From Caulobacter hibisci (GTDB lineage Bacteria > Pseudomonadota > Alphaproteobacteria > Caulobacterales > Caulobacteraceae), in NCBI RefSeq assembly GCF_016135805.1, contig NZ_JADWOX010000011.1, positions 103,508-167,507 on the forward strand: DNA of 64,000 nt, given 5' to 3'. Numbering within the stretch: the stretch's first letter is position 1; every line of letters begins with the position of its first letter. The position numbers and the translations under genes are program-made. The notes under the pieces are model-generated. The model was not told the DNA's origin, did not search any database, and worked only from the letters and a program-made list of their open reading frames with translations. Shown here in pieces: positions 52,815 to 61,169 of the stretch.

Positions 52815-53034
52815 CTGATCCCTCTCTCTAAGAGAGAGGGAGGGGCCCACGCTGCAAGCGTGGGAGGGTGAGAGGTAACAAACTCACCGAATGAAGCGCC
52901 GTCGTTGGGCGCTTACCTCCTCCAGATCCCGAAACTTGCGGAACGCCTCGGGCTACCGGCCGACGGTGAAACCTCTCACCCTCCCACCGCTACGCGGCGG
53001 GCCCCTCCCTCTCTCTAAGAGAGAGGGAATTTTT
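52815..53034. repeat. Long intergenic inverted repeat (CCCTCTCTCTTAGAGAGAGGG)
   Basis: CCCTCTCTCTAAGAGAGAGGGAGGGGCCC occurs at 52822-52850 and again inverted at 53003-53030, each also internally palindromic, with GTGGGAGGGTGAGAGGT and ACCTCTCACCCTCCCAC between. The right arm supplies the last codons and stop of the phospholipase gene. Confidence 0.8.
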
Positions 53035-55132
53035 TCAGCCGCGCCGGTCCGCCCATCAGCGGGTCGCTGACCGAGTCTCTGCCCGTCTCCACCCGGCCGG
53101 CCGCGCGGCGGAGCCAGGAGGGGGCGTCGGGGCAGCGGGCGGAGAGGTTGTACCAGCCGCGGTCGGTCGGCCATTTCAGCGTCTTCGTCGCGCCCGGCGC
53201 CAGCGTCGCGCGCCAGGGCTTGCCCGGCAGGCCCTCGACGGCCTCGACCATCACGGTGCGGGGCTTGTCGCCGCCATTGCTGACGATCGCCGTGACCGAG
53301 CGGCCATCGGCGGCTTCCCGGATCCGCAGCTCCAGCCCGTCAGCGGCATCGCCCGCGATGTGGCGGTGAAAGCCGTTCGGCCCCAGCAGCCACAGGTCAT
53401 GGGCGCCGGCCGGCCAGGCGTCCTCCAGCCGTCCGCCCGCGCCCAGGGTGTAGCGGCGCGGGGGCTGGTCCAGCCGCAAGCGGTCATAGACGTGCAGCAC
53501 CGCGCCGGCCGCGCCGGGGTTGGTCAGGACCAGGCCAGCGGCGCCGTCGCGGATCGCGATCTCGACCTCCAGCCGGTAGGGCAGGGCGCGCGACGGGCGC
53601 ATCCCCTGGTCCTGCAGCGGCGCGGTCGGCGTCGCCGGCGTCGGCGGCGTAGTGGTCGTCTTCAGGGTGGCCGCGAGCCTGGCCGTCCGCGCCGTCTGCG
53701 GCAGGGGCGGTTCGGGTCTGTGGTTGGGCGTCTTGAAGTCGAAGCACGAGGTCAGGTCGCCGCACACCGCCCGCCGCCAGGGCGAGATGTTGGGCTCGGC
53801 CACGCCGAACCGCGCCTCCAGGAAGCGGATCACCGAGCCGTGGTCGAACACCTGGCTGTTGACGAAGCCGCCCCGGCTCCACGGCGAGATCACGTACATC
53901 GGCACGCGCGGCCCCAGGCCGTAGAGCCGGTCCATCAGGTGGTCGCGCTCGGCCTTGGCCTCGGTCGGGTTGCGCACCAGGTGATATTCCCCGGCCGTAT
54001 CGACGGTCGAGCCGCCCAGCACGACGCCGTCCGCCGCCTTCGACGGCGGGGCCGGCGGCGGGACGTGGTCGAAGAAGCCGTCGTTCTCGTCGAACATCAC
54101 AAGCAGAACGGTCCGCGCCCAGACCTTGGGATCGGCGGTCAGGGCCGCGATCACCCGGGCGGTGTAGTCCGCGCCCTGGGCCGGGCTCGACGGGCCAGGA
54201 TGCTCGGAATCGGCGGCCGGGGCGATGATCCACGACACCGACGGCAGGCGGCCCCCGACCACGTCTTCGGCCAGCCTGTCCAGATGCCAGGTGGTCAGGG
54301 CCAGGTCCTTCAGCCGCGTGTCCGATCCCGCCGCGCCGGCCCGGGCGTCGCGATAGGCGGCAAAGCCCGCCAGTGGGTTGTCGGTGAAGTTGTCGGCCAT
54401 GTCCTGGTAGATACGCCAGCTCACCCCGGCCGCCAGCAGCCGCTCGGGATAGGTGGTCCAGCGATAGGGCTCGGCCGCCCCGCCCTTGTCGGCGAAGTCG
54501 TCGTGCGAGTTGGAGATCGAGGGGCCGCCCGCCTGGCCCAGGCCGTCGTTGGTCCCGGTCCACAGGAACAGGCGGTTGGTGTTGGTGCCGGTCTGGGTCG
54601 CGCAGTGATAGGCGTCGCAGAGGGTGAAGGTGTCAGCCAGCGCATGCTGGAAGGGGATGTCGGCCCGCTCGTAGAAGCCCATTGCATGGGCGTGCTTGGC
54701 GACCGGCCAGCGGTCCATGCGGCCCTCGTCCCAGGCGTCCTGGGCGTCGGCCCAGCCGTGCGGCGTGCCCTCCACCCGCATGTGGGCGAAGGTCTGGGTG
54801 GTGTTGAGCGGGAAGGGCGCGACGACCTCGGGGCCGCCCGCCTGGCCATAGGCCTGCAGGAACGCCGTCCCGTCCTTGCGGTCGGGCGCGTCGCGCACCG
54901 GGATCGGGAAGCGGTCGCCAAAGCCCCGCACCCCGGCCATGGTCCCGAAGTAATGGTCGAAGCTGCGGTTCTCCTGCATCAGGATCACCACGTGCTGCAC
55001 GTCCTGGATCGTGCCCTTGCGGACGTCGGCGTCGATGGCCGCGGCCCGGGTCAGGGTGGAGGCCAGCAGCGAGGGCAGGGCGGCGGCGCCGGCCGCGCCC
55101 ATCAGCAGGCCGCGACGATCGATGACGGACAA
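53015..55132 (-). CDS. Phosphocholine-specific-type phospholipase C
   Basis: A 705-residue acid-phosphatase-superfamily phospholipase C. A Tat signal (DRRGLLMGAAG) is followed by VVILMQENRSFDHYFGTM, the catalytic region; LFLWTGTNDG, VMFDENDGFFDHVPPPAPP and GPRVPMYVISPWSRGGFVNSQVFDH follow. The C-terminal part has two PLC-specific beta domains. TTG 55132 behind GGGAGG is my start. The final residues (LKKFPLS) and the TAG lie in the adjacent intergenic repeat. Confidence 0.9.
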   Translation of the reverse strand: MSVIDRRGLLMGAAGAAALPSLLASTLTRAAAIDADVRKGTIQDVQHVVILMQENRSFDHYFGTMAGVRGFGDRFPIPVRDAPDRKDGTAFLQAYGQAGGPEVVAPFPLNTTQTFAHMRVEGTPHGWADAQDAWDEGRMDRWPVAKHAHAMGFYERADIPFQHALADTFTLCDAYHCATQTGTNTNRLFLWTGTNDGLGQAGGPSISNSHDDFADKGGAAEPYRWTTYPERLLAAGVSWRIYQDMADNFTDNPLAGFAAYRDARAGAAGSDTRLKDLALTTWHLDRLAEDVVGGRLPSVSWIIAPAADSEHPGPSSPAQGADYTARVIAALTADPKVWARTVLLVMFDENDGFFDHVPPPAPPSKAADGVVLGGSTVDTAGEYHLVRNPTEAKAERDHLMDRLYGLGPRVPMYVISPWSRGGFVNSQVFDHGSVIRFLEARFGVAEPNISPWRRAVCGDLTSCFDFKTPNHRPEPPLPQTARTARLAATLKTTTTPPTPATPTAPLQDQGMRPSRALPYRLEVEIAIRDGAAGLVLTNPGAAGAVLHVYDRLRLDQPPRRYTLGAGGRLEDAWPAGAHDLWLLGPNGFHRHIAGDAADGLELRIREAADGRSVTAIVSNGGDKPRTVMVEAVEGLPGKPWRATLAPGATKTLKWPTDRGWYNLSARCPDAPSWLRRAAGRVETGRDSVSDPLMGGPARLKKFPLS

Positions 55133-55304
55133 AGGCGGGCCTCCCGAGTTCAGAGCCGCCGATAGCACGCGCCGCTTTGCGGTCTCGTGACAATGGGCGG
55201 GCGGTTGAAGCCGGGCGGCCGGGAGCCTAGAAGCTGGGCGCAGTTCATCATCGCCGCCCCGCTCGCCGTGGGGCGGCGATGCTTTTTTCGACAAGGCCCC
55301 GCCC

Positions 55305-56240
55305 GTGACGTCCCCCCGCACCGACCTCTACCGAGATAAGCGCTTCGTCATCGGCATGGCGGTGCTGTGCTGCCTGCTGTGGGGCAGCGCCTTCCCGGCG
55401 GTGAAGGCCGGCTACGCCCTGCTGCACGTGGCCAAGACCGACACGGCGGCCCAGATGCTGTTCGCCGGCTGGCGGTTCGTGGCGGCCGGGTCGATCCTGC
55501 TGGTGCTGGCGGCCCTGTCGCGGAAATCCCTGGTCCCGCCGCGCGACCAGATCGCCAAGGTCGCGATGCTGGGCGTGGGGCAGACCACCCTGCAGTACGT
55601 GTTCTTCTATATCGGCCTGGCCCATGAGACCGGCGTGAAGTCGTCGATCATGAACTCCACCGGGGCCTTCTTCGGCGTGATCCTGGCCCACTTCCTCTAC
55701 GCCAATGACCGCCTGACCCCGCGCAAGGCGCTGGGCTGTCTGCTCGGTTTCATGGGCGTACTGGCCGTGAACCTGGGCGGGAAGGGCTTCGACTTCGAGT
55801 TCACCCTGCTGGGCGAGGGCTTCGTGGTCATCGCCGCCTTCGTGCTGGCCGCCGCCTCGATCTGGGGCAAGACCATCTCGCAGAAGATGGACGCCATGGT
55901 CATGACCGGCTGGCAACTGGCGATCGGCGGGGCGGTGCTGCTGGCCATCGGCTTCGCGTTCGGTGGCCGTCTGGAAGGCTTCGAGGCCCGCTCCCTGGCT
56001 CTGCTGGCCTACATGGCCGGCCTGTCGGCCGCCGCCTTCGCCCTGTGGAGCCTGCTGCTCAAGCACAACCCGGTCGGCATGCTGGCGGTGTTCAACTTCC
56101 TGATCCCGGTGTTCGGGGTGCTGCTGTCGGCCCTGTTCCTGCACGAGCCGGTCCTGGCCTGGAAGAACGCCGCCGCGTTGGCGCTGGTGTGTGGGGGGAT
56201 CTGGCTTGTGACGCGCAAGGGGCGCCCGGCGGCCGCCTGA
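55305..56240 (+). CDS. EamA-family (DMT) transporter
   Basis: A 311-residue, ten-helix drug/metabolite transporter with two EamA repeats (VLCCLLWGSAFPAVKAG...; VVIAAFVLAAASIWGKTISQK). It starts at GTG 55305 (MTSPRTDLYRDK). The substrate is unknown. Divergent from the phospholipase gene. Confidence 0.9.
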   Translation: MTSPRTDLYRDKRFVIGMAVLCCLLWGSAFPAVKAGYALLHVAKTDTAAQMLFAGWRFVAAGSILLVLAALSRKSLVPPRDQIAKVAMLGVGQTTLQYVFFYIGLAHETGVKSSIMNSTGAFFGVILAHFLYANDRLTPRKALGCLLGFMGVLAVNLGGKGFDFEFTLLGEGFVVIAAFVLAAASIWGKTISQKMDAMVMTGWQLAIGGAVLLAIGFAFGGRLEGFEARSLALLAYMAGLSAAAFALWSLLLKHNPVGMLAVFNFLIPVFGVLLSALFLHEPVLAWKNAAALALVCGGIWLVTRKGRPAAA

Positions 56241-56306
56241 AATATAACTTGTTTTGCTTAATCGTGGAGATGAGCGCGCCGTGGCGATCGCCTTTAAGGC
56301 GAGGGG

Positions 56307-56564
56307 GTGCAATCCATGCTTGACCCAATCCCGGCGGCCGACGCCGCCGGCCCGATGATCGAGCGCCTGAGAGGCAAGGCCTTGATGCTGTCCGAACGCG
56401 CCGCCGTCGTCGGAGAGCGCCAGGCGGATCTCTATCGATGGATGGCCTCGTCCTGCCTGATCCAGGCCGACGTGCTGGAAGCCATCGACGGTAGCGACGC
56501 CCAGGCGGGTTCAGAGCCGGATCCCAACGACGATCCTGCGCCTCGCCCCGCCAAGGCCGCCTGA
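56307..56564 (+). CDS. 85-aa hypothetical protein
   Basis: A small helical protein (MIERLRGKALMLSERAAVVGERQADLYRWMASS...) with an acidic Pro-rich tail. ATG 56316 is an alternative start. It converges with the alcohol dehydrogenase gene. No family recognised. Confidence 0.5.
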   Translation: MQSMLDPIPAADAAGPMIERLRGKALMLSERAAVVGERQADLYRWMASSCLIQADVLEAIDGSDAQAGSEPDPNDDPAPRPAKAA

Positions 56565-56571
56565 CGCCGCC

Positions 56572-57669
56572 TCAGTCGAAGACGATCACCGAGCGCGCCA
56601 ACTCGCCGCGCTTGAGCTCGTCGAAGGCGGAATTGACGTCCTCCAGCTTGATCCGGCGCGAGATCAGCTCGTCCAGCTTCAGCTTGCCGTTCATGTAGAA
56701 GTCGACGAAGCGCGGCATGTCGACCGGGAAGCGGTTGGAGCCCATGTAGCTGCCCTGGATCTTGCGCTCGCCCAGGAAGTCGACGCCGTGCAGCTCGATC
56801 ATGGTGCCGACCGGGATCATGCCGATGATGTTGGCCGTGCCGCCCCGGCGCAGCATCTTGAAGGCCTGCTCGGCGGTGGCCTTCAGGCCGATGGCCTCAA
56901 AGCTGTGGTGCACGCCGCCGCCGGTCAGCTCCTGCACCTGCTTGACGACGTCGCCGGCGTTGGCGTCGATCACGTCGGTGGCGCCGAAGGTCTTGGCCAG
57001 CTCCAGTTTCGAGGGCTGGCGGTCGATGGCGATGATACGGCCGGCGCCGGCGATGGCCGCGCCGTTGATGGTGGCCAGGCCCACCCCGCCGCAGCCGATG
57101 ACGGCCACGGTCTCGCCCGGCTGGACCTTCGACGTATGGATCACCGCCCCGATGCCGGTGGTCACCGAGCAGCCGAGCAGGGCGGCGCGGTCGAAGGGCA
57201 TGTCCTTGCGGATGGCGACGCAGGCGTGTTCGTGCACCAGCATCATCTCGGCGAAGGACGACAGGTTGAGGAACTGGGCCATCGGCCCGGTGACGCCGTT
57301 AAGGTCTTCCTTGAACAGCCGCGGGGCCGAGCCCTTGGGCCGCTTGGTCTCGGGGCTGGTGCACAGGCTCATGTGGCCGGTGAGGCAGACCTCGCAGTGG
57401 CCGCAATAGACCGACAGGCAGGTGATGACGTGGTCGCCGACCTTGACCGTGCGCACCTCGTCGCCGACCGCCTCGACGATCCCGGCGCTCTCGTGGCCCA
57501 GCACGGCGGGCATGGGGTGGCTGTAGGAGCCTTCGATGAAGTGCAGGTCGGAGTGGCAGACGCCCGCGGCCTTGGTGCGGATCAGGACCTCGCGCGGGCC
57601 CGGCTTGCCGATCGCCACGTCCTCGATGACGAGGGGCTTGCCCACCTCGCGCAGCACCGCCGCCTTCAT
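56572..57669 (-). CDS. Zinc-dependent alcohol dehydrogenase
   Basis: A 365-residue MDR enzyme. Catalytic zinc ligands lie in AGVCHSDLHF and LGHESAGIVEAVG; the structural zinc lobe has CGHCEVC...C. The NAD-binding GCGGVGLATINGAAIAGA follows. The class III-like features suggest a primary-alcohol or formaldehyde-type dehydrogenase, but substrate is not certain. Confidence 0.92.
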   Translation of the reverse strand: MKAAVLREVGKPLVIEDVAIGKPGPREVLIRTKAAGVCHSDLHFIEGSYSHPMPAVLGHESAGIVEAVGDEVRTVKVGDHVITCLSVYCGHCEVCLTGHMSLCTSPETKRPKGSAPRLFKEDLNGVTGPMAQFLNLSSFAEMMLVHEHACVAIRKDMPFDRAALLGCSVTTGIGAVIHTSKVQPGETVAVIGCGGVGLATINGAAIAGAGRIIAIDRQPSKLELAKTFGATDVIDANAGDVVKQVQELTGGGVHHSFEAIGLKATAEQAFKMLRRGGTANIIGMIPVGTMIELHGVDFLGERKIQGSYMGSNRFPVDMPRFVDFYMNGKLKLDELISRRIKLEDVNSAFDELKRGELARSVIVFD

Positions 57670-57765
57670 CCGCTCTCTCCCGCTTTATGGTTGTGCGGAG
57701 ACCCTAGCCCCGGCGAAGGGGCGAGCGGAAGAGGCTATCGAAACATTTGTTTGAAGTGGCGTCGC

Positions 57766-58236
57766 CTACGCCGCCAGATCGATCGGACGCTCGGGCAGGA
57801 TGGCGTCGACGGTCAGCAGCACCACCATGGCCGCGTCGGTGGTGATCACCGCCGAGACCAGGGCCGAGGCTTCCTCGCCCACCGACGGCGGCGGGCTGAT
57901 CTGGCTGGCTTCGACGATGAAGCTGTCGCAGACCGCGTCGACCAGCAGGCCGGCCACGTCGCGGCCGTTCTCGACGACGATGATCACCTGGCGCGGACCG
58001 TCCTGGGCCGGGCCCTTGCCCAGGCGTTCGGACAGGTCGATGACCGGCATCACCTGGCCGCGCAGGTTGATGACGCCGCGCACGTGCGGCGGGGCGTCGG
58101 GCAGCGGGGTGGGGGGCGTGACGCCGCGGATCTCGCGCACCGTGCCGACCGGCACGCAGTAGGTCTGGGCGCCCACCTCGAACGACAGCACCTGCAGGGC
58201 TTCGCCGGGGGTGTAGGCCGTGTTGTTGCTCGACAT
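57766..58236 (-). CDS. cheW: Chemotaxis coupling protein CheW
   Basis: A 156-residue CheW domain protein: LQVLSFEVGAQTYCVPVGTVREI, PHVRGVINLRGQVMPVIDL, VVENGRDVAGLLVDAVCD. It bridges chemoreceptors and CheA. I chose ATG 58236 (MSSNN); ATG 58293 is possible. It stands outside a che cluster. Confidence 0.9.
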   Translation of the reverse strand: MSSNNTAYTPGEALQVLSFEVGAQTYCVPVGTVREIRGVTPPTPLPDAPPHVRGVINLRGQVMPVIDLSERLGKGPAQDGPRQVIIVVENGRDVAGLLVDAVCDSFIVEASQISPPPSVGEEASALVSAVITTDAAMVVLLTVDAILPERPIDLAA

Positions 58237-58459
58237 CGCTTCGTCCGCCTTCGTCGCGTCGATGGCCTTCTGGCCACGTTCGAGGGGCATCATCGCGTGG
58301 AAAGGTGAACAAAAAAGGCGTTCCGGCGTAGCTCAGGCGGGGCGGCGCCTGCGACGAAATGGCCCATGCGCCTCGGCCCGGCCGCCTGACAGCGGCGTTC
58401 AGGTGGGGTTCAGGCGCGAAGGCCCAGGCTTGGGACAAGCTTTTCCGAAGGAGGCCGTG

Positions 58460-58864
58460 ATGGCCGTCAAATCGATCAAGACCGTGGGCGTCGCCGCCGC
58501 CAAGACCCTGGGCGTCCTCGCCGCCGTGACGCTGGTCGCGGCCAGCACCCAGGCCTCGGCCCAGGACTGGCGCCGCCACCGCAACCATGGCCGCGACAGC
58601 GGCGACGTGGCCGCCGCGGCCATCGTCGGCGGCATCGTCGGCCTGGCGATCGGCTCGTCGATCAACAACGACCGCCCGCGCCACAGCCGCCCGGCCTATG
58701 GCTATGGTTATGGCTACGACTATCCGCCGCCCCCGCCGCCCCGCTACTACGGCCGCGGCTACGGCTATGACGACGGCCCGCGCCGCTATCGTGAGGACTG
58801 CTGGACCACCCGCGACTACGACCGTCGCAGCGGCGCGGTCTACGAACGCACCGTCTGCCGCTAA
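58460..58864 (+). CDS. Exported glycine-zipper, Tyr/Pro-rich protein
   Basis: A 134-residue envelope protein: signal (LGVLAAVTLVAASTQASA-QD), a short glycine-zipper (AAAIVGGIVGLAIGSSI), then a Y/G/P/R-rich tail (YGYGYGYDYPPPPPPRYYGRGYG) ending in two cysteines. AAGGAGG precedes ATG 58460. Function unknown. Confidence 0.75.
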   Translation: MAVKSIKTVGVAAAKTLGVLAAVTLVAASTQASAQDWRRHRNHGRDSGDVAAAAIVGGIVGLAIGSSINNDRPRHSRPAYGYGYGYDYPPPPPPRYYGRGYGYDDGPRRYREDCWTTRDYDRRSGAVYERTVCR

Positions 58865-58885
58865 GCCTGCGGCCAGACGTCCTTC

Positions 58886-58916
58886 AGCCCCGACGCCGTC
58901 CCTCGGCGTCGGGGCT
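58886..58916 (+). terminator. Terminator-like hairpin
   Basis: AGCCCCGACGCC, 7-base loop, GGCGTCGGGGCT, then TGTATTTG: a 12-bp stem following the exported protein gene. Confidence 0.8.
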
Positions 58917-58925
58917 TGTATTTGA

Positions 58926-58940
58926 GAACAAAAAATGAAC
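58926..58940 (+). promoter_or_regulatory. LexA box upstream of the 61-aa gene
   Basis: GAAC-aaaaaat-GAAC, a perfect SOS operator 36 bp before ATG 58976. Confidence 0.85.
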
Positions 58941-58975
58941 ATTGTGGCCGTACCGCTTGTCCAGGAGGCCTCCCC

Positions 58976-59161
58976 ATGTCCGCCGCCGTCACCATTCCCG
59001 ACCGCCAGGAAGTGGCCCTGAGCGTGCTGCTGGGCGCCTGGCGCACCCTGCGCGCCGCCGGCTTCGAGGAGGCCGAGGTCCAGGCCCTGTTCGACCAGAT
59101 CGCCGACCGCCCGCAGGACGTCGCCCGCCGTCTGCGCAAGATGGTCAACGGTCTCGGTTAG
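58976..59161 (+). CDS. 61-aa SOS-regulated hypothetical protein
   Basis: ATG 58976 with AGGAGG gives a helical acidic protein (MSAAVTIPDRQEVALSVLLGAWRTLRAAGFEEAEVQALFDQI...). No membrane helix and no domain recognised. A perfect LexA box directly upstream predicts strong DNA-damage induction. As a backbone gene it may be a conserved Caulobacter SOS factor. Confidence 0.7.
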   Translation: MSAAVTIPDRQEVALSVLLGAWRTLRAAGFEEAEVQALFDQIADRPQDVARRLRKMVNGLG

Positions 59162-59388
59162 GTTTTTCAGCCGAGTTTCAGAAGGGTGCGCATCCGACTG
59201 GCGAATAGCTCCGTAGCTTCGGCATGGCGACGGTTCGTTCCCCGGACCGTCCGGCCGCGCGCCCGCCCAATCCGTCCCCCGACCAGGAGGCGGGCGAGCC
59301 GGGGTTCCTTCCGCCTCTCCCCCCATCGGAGGCGGAAGGGCCTTGGACGGTTCGCGGAGCCCCGCGCCGACTTGGCCGTTCCGCCAGG

Positions 59389-60081
59389 ATGGACGCCGTC
59401 TCCCTGCAATACATCCTGCCCGTGCTGGGCGCTCTGGCGGCCGGCGGCGCGGTCGGGTTCGAGCGCGAATACCGCTCGCGGCCGGCGGGCCTGCGCACCC
59501 ACATGCTGGTGTCCCTGGCCTCGGCCCTGCTGATGCTGGCCGCCGTGCACCAGCTCAAATGGATGGGGACGGCGCCGCTGGAGACAGTGCGCATCGATCC
59601 CGTCCGCATGGCCCACGGCGTGCTGACCGGCGTCGGCTTCCTTTGTGGCGGAGTGATCTTCCAGCAGGGGGTGTCGGTGCACGGCCTGACCACGGCCGCC
59701 TCGCTGTGGATCACCGCCGCGCTCGGCATGCTGTTCGGCATGGCGCTGTACGACCTGGCGATCGCCGGCGCCGTGCTCAGCGTCGGGGTGCTCAGCGCCG
59801 CCCGCTGGCTCGACCGTCGCATGCCGCAGAAGAACTACGCCGAGATCGCCGTCCGCTTCCGGCGCGAGGCCCTGGTCGACGAGAGCGAACTGCGCGGCCT
59901 GCTGGCCGGCTACGAACTGGAGGGCGGCCGCATCAACCAGCGCCTGATCGAGGGCGGGACGCTGTTCGAACTGTCGGGCCCGTTCTCGGGCAAGGGGACC
60001 TTGCGGCTCGGCGAACTGGCCCGCCATCTGGAAGCCGACCAGCGGGTCGTGGAGTTCGACATTCTGCCCCGCAAGGACTGA
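59389..60081 (+). CDS. MgtC/SapB family membrane protein
   Basis: A 230-residue inner-membrane protein with an MgtC domain: FEREYRSRPAGLRTHMLVSLASALLML and RMAHGVLTGVGFLCGGVIF are hallmarks, then TTAASLWITAALGMLFGM. A C-terminal ACT-like cytoplasmic domain follows. MgtC proteins act in Mg2+ stress or modulate F-ATPase. ATG 59389 is chosen over 59224, whose first 55 codons look non-coding. Confidence 0.9.
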   Translation: MDAVSLQYILPVLGALAAGGAVGFEREYRSRPAGLRTHMLVSLASALLMLAAVHQLKWMGTAPLETVRIDPVRMAHGVLTGVGFLCGGVIFQQGVSVHGLTTAASLWITAALGMLFGMALYDLAIAGAVLSVGVLSAARWLDRRMPQKNYAEIAVRFRREALVDESELRGLLAGYELEGGRINQRLIEGGTLFELSGPFSGKGTLRLGELARHLEADQRVVEFDILPRKD

Positions 60082-60124
60082 ACCACTAGCTTCCCGTCAC
60101 ACGGGTATCGGCTATGATCGCGCC

Positions 60125-61057
60125 ATGGCGCTTCGTCTGCACATCGACACCGACTGCGGCGTGGACGACGCCCTCGCGCTCGCCCTGCTGGCGCGGGCGC
60201 GCGACGTCGTCGAGGTGGGCACCGTCTCGGCCGTGTTCGGCAACACCTATGTCGACCAGGCCGCCGCCAATGCGCGCGGGGTGCTGCGCCTGGCGGGCTG
60301 TCCGGCCGAGGTCTATATCGGCGCCGGTTCGGGGCTGGCCCGCCGCCGGGTCGAGCGTATGCGCCCGGCCCACGGTCCCGACGGCCTCAACGGCGCGGGC
60401 TTCTCCCAGCGCTGGAAGCTGCCGGAACTGGATCGCGGCCACGGGGTCAGCCTGCTAGCCTTCCTGGCCCGCCGGCGGGTGACGGGGCTGTTCCTGGGGC
60501 CGCTGACCAATATGGCGCTGGGCCTGCTCGACGACCCGGCCGCCTTCCGGGGCTGGTCGCCGACCATCATGGCCGGAGCCTTCGCCGTGCAGGGCAAGGC
60601 CGCCGGCGGCGCCGACTTCAACAGCTGGAGCGATCCCGAGGCCCTGGCCCGTATCCTGGAGGCCGGGGTCAAACCGCGCCTGGTGCCGCTGGACGTCACC
60701 AGCCTGGTGACCCTCACCGCCGCCGAGCTCGACAGCGGCGCCCGCTGCTGCGGCAGTCCCCTTTCCGCGCGCCTGACCCGCGCGGCCGGTCCCTACATCG
60801 CCTTCCACCAGAAGGCCTGGGGCGCCGAAGGCTGCCACCCCCACGACGCCGTCGCCGCCGCCAGCCTGGTCGCGCCCGAGGCCTTCACCTTCGAGCCGGC
60901 CCGTCTTCGCGTGATCCTCGACGGCGACCGCCAAGGCCGCCTCGAACGCGTCGACGGCGAGCCCAACGCCGAGGTCTGCGTCGGCGTCGACGCCCCGGCG
61001 GTGCGGGCGTTGATCCTCAAGGCGCTGTTCGGCTGGGTGGAGATGGCGGAGGCCTGA
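60125..61057 (+). CDS. Nucleoside hydrolase (IunH-like)
   Basis: A 310-residue nucleoside N-ribohydrolase. The calcium site HIDTDCGVDDALAL differs slightly from the usual DTDPGxDD but keeps the aspartates. GPLTNMALGL and the catalytic His in CHPHDAVAAA are present. It would release bases from nucleosides for salvage. Confidence 0.9.
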   Translation: MALRLHIDTDCGVDDALALALLARARDVVEVGTVSAVFGNTYVDQAAANARGVLRLAGCPAEVYIGAGSGLARRRVERMRPAHGPDGLNGAGFSQRWKLPELDRGHGVSLLAFLARRRVTGLFLGPLTNMALGLLDDPAAFRGWSPTIMAGAFAVQGKAAGGADFNSWSDPEALARILEAGVKPRLVPLDVTSLVTLTAAELDSGARCCGSPLSARLTRAAGPYIAFHQKAWGAEGCHPHDAVAAASLVAPEAFTFEPARLRVILDGDRQGRLERVDGEPNAEVCVGVDAPAVRALILKALFGWVEMAEA

Positions 61058-61069
61058 GGGGGGCGAAAA

Positions 61070-61158
61070 CCTCGTCCTTCGACAAGCTCAGGATGAGGTT
61101 TTTCTACTGTCCGGGCCTGAAAAATGGTCCTCACCCTGAGCCTGTCGAAGGGCGAGGA
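61070..61158. repeat. Intergenic inverted repeat (CTTCGACAAGCTCAGG type)
   Basis: CCTTCGACAAGCTCAGG and its near complement CCTGAGCCTGTCGAAGG lie about 40 bp apart between convergent genes. The type is frequent in Caulobacterales and sphingomonads; probable bidirectional terminator. Confidence 0.75.
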
Positions 61159-61169
61159 CCACGCACAAC

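Noticed and set aside
51456..52850. Long minus-strand open frame opposite the M23 peptidase
   Set aside because: Antisense of a clear M23 gene; composition typical of shadow frames.
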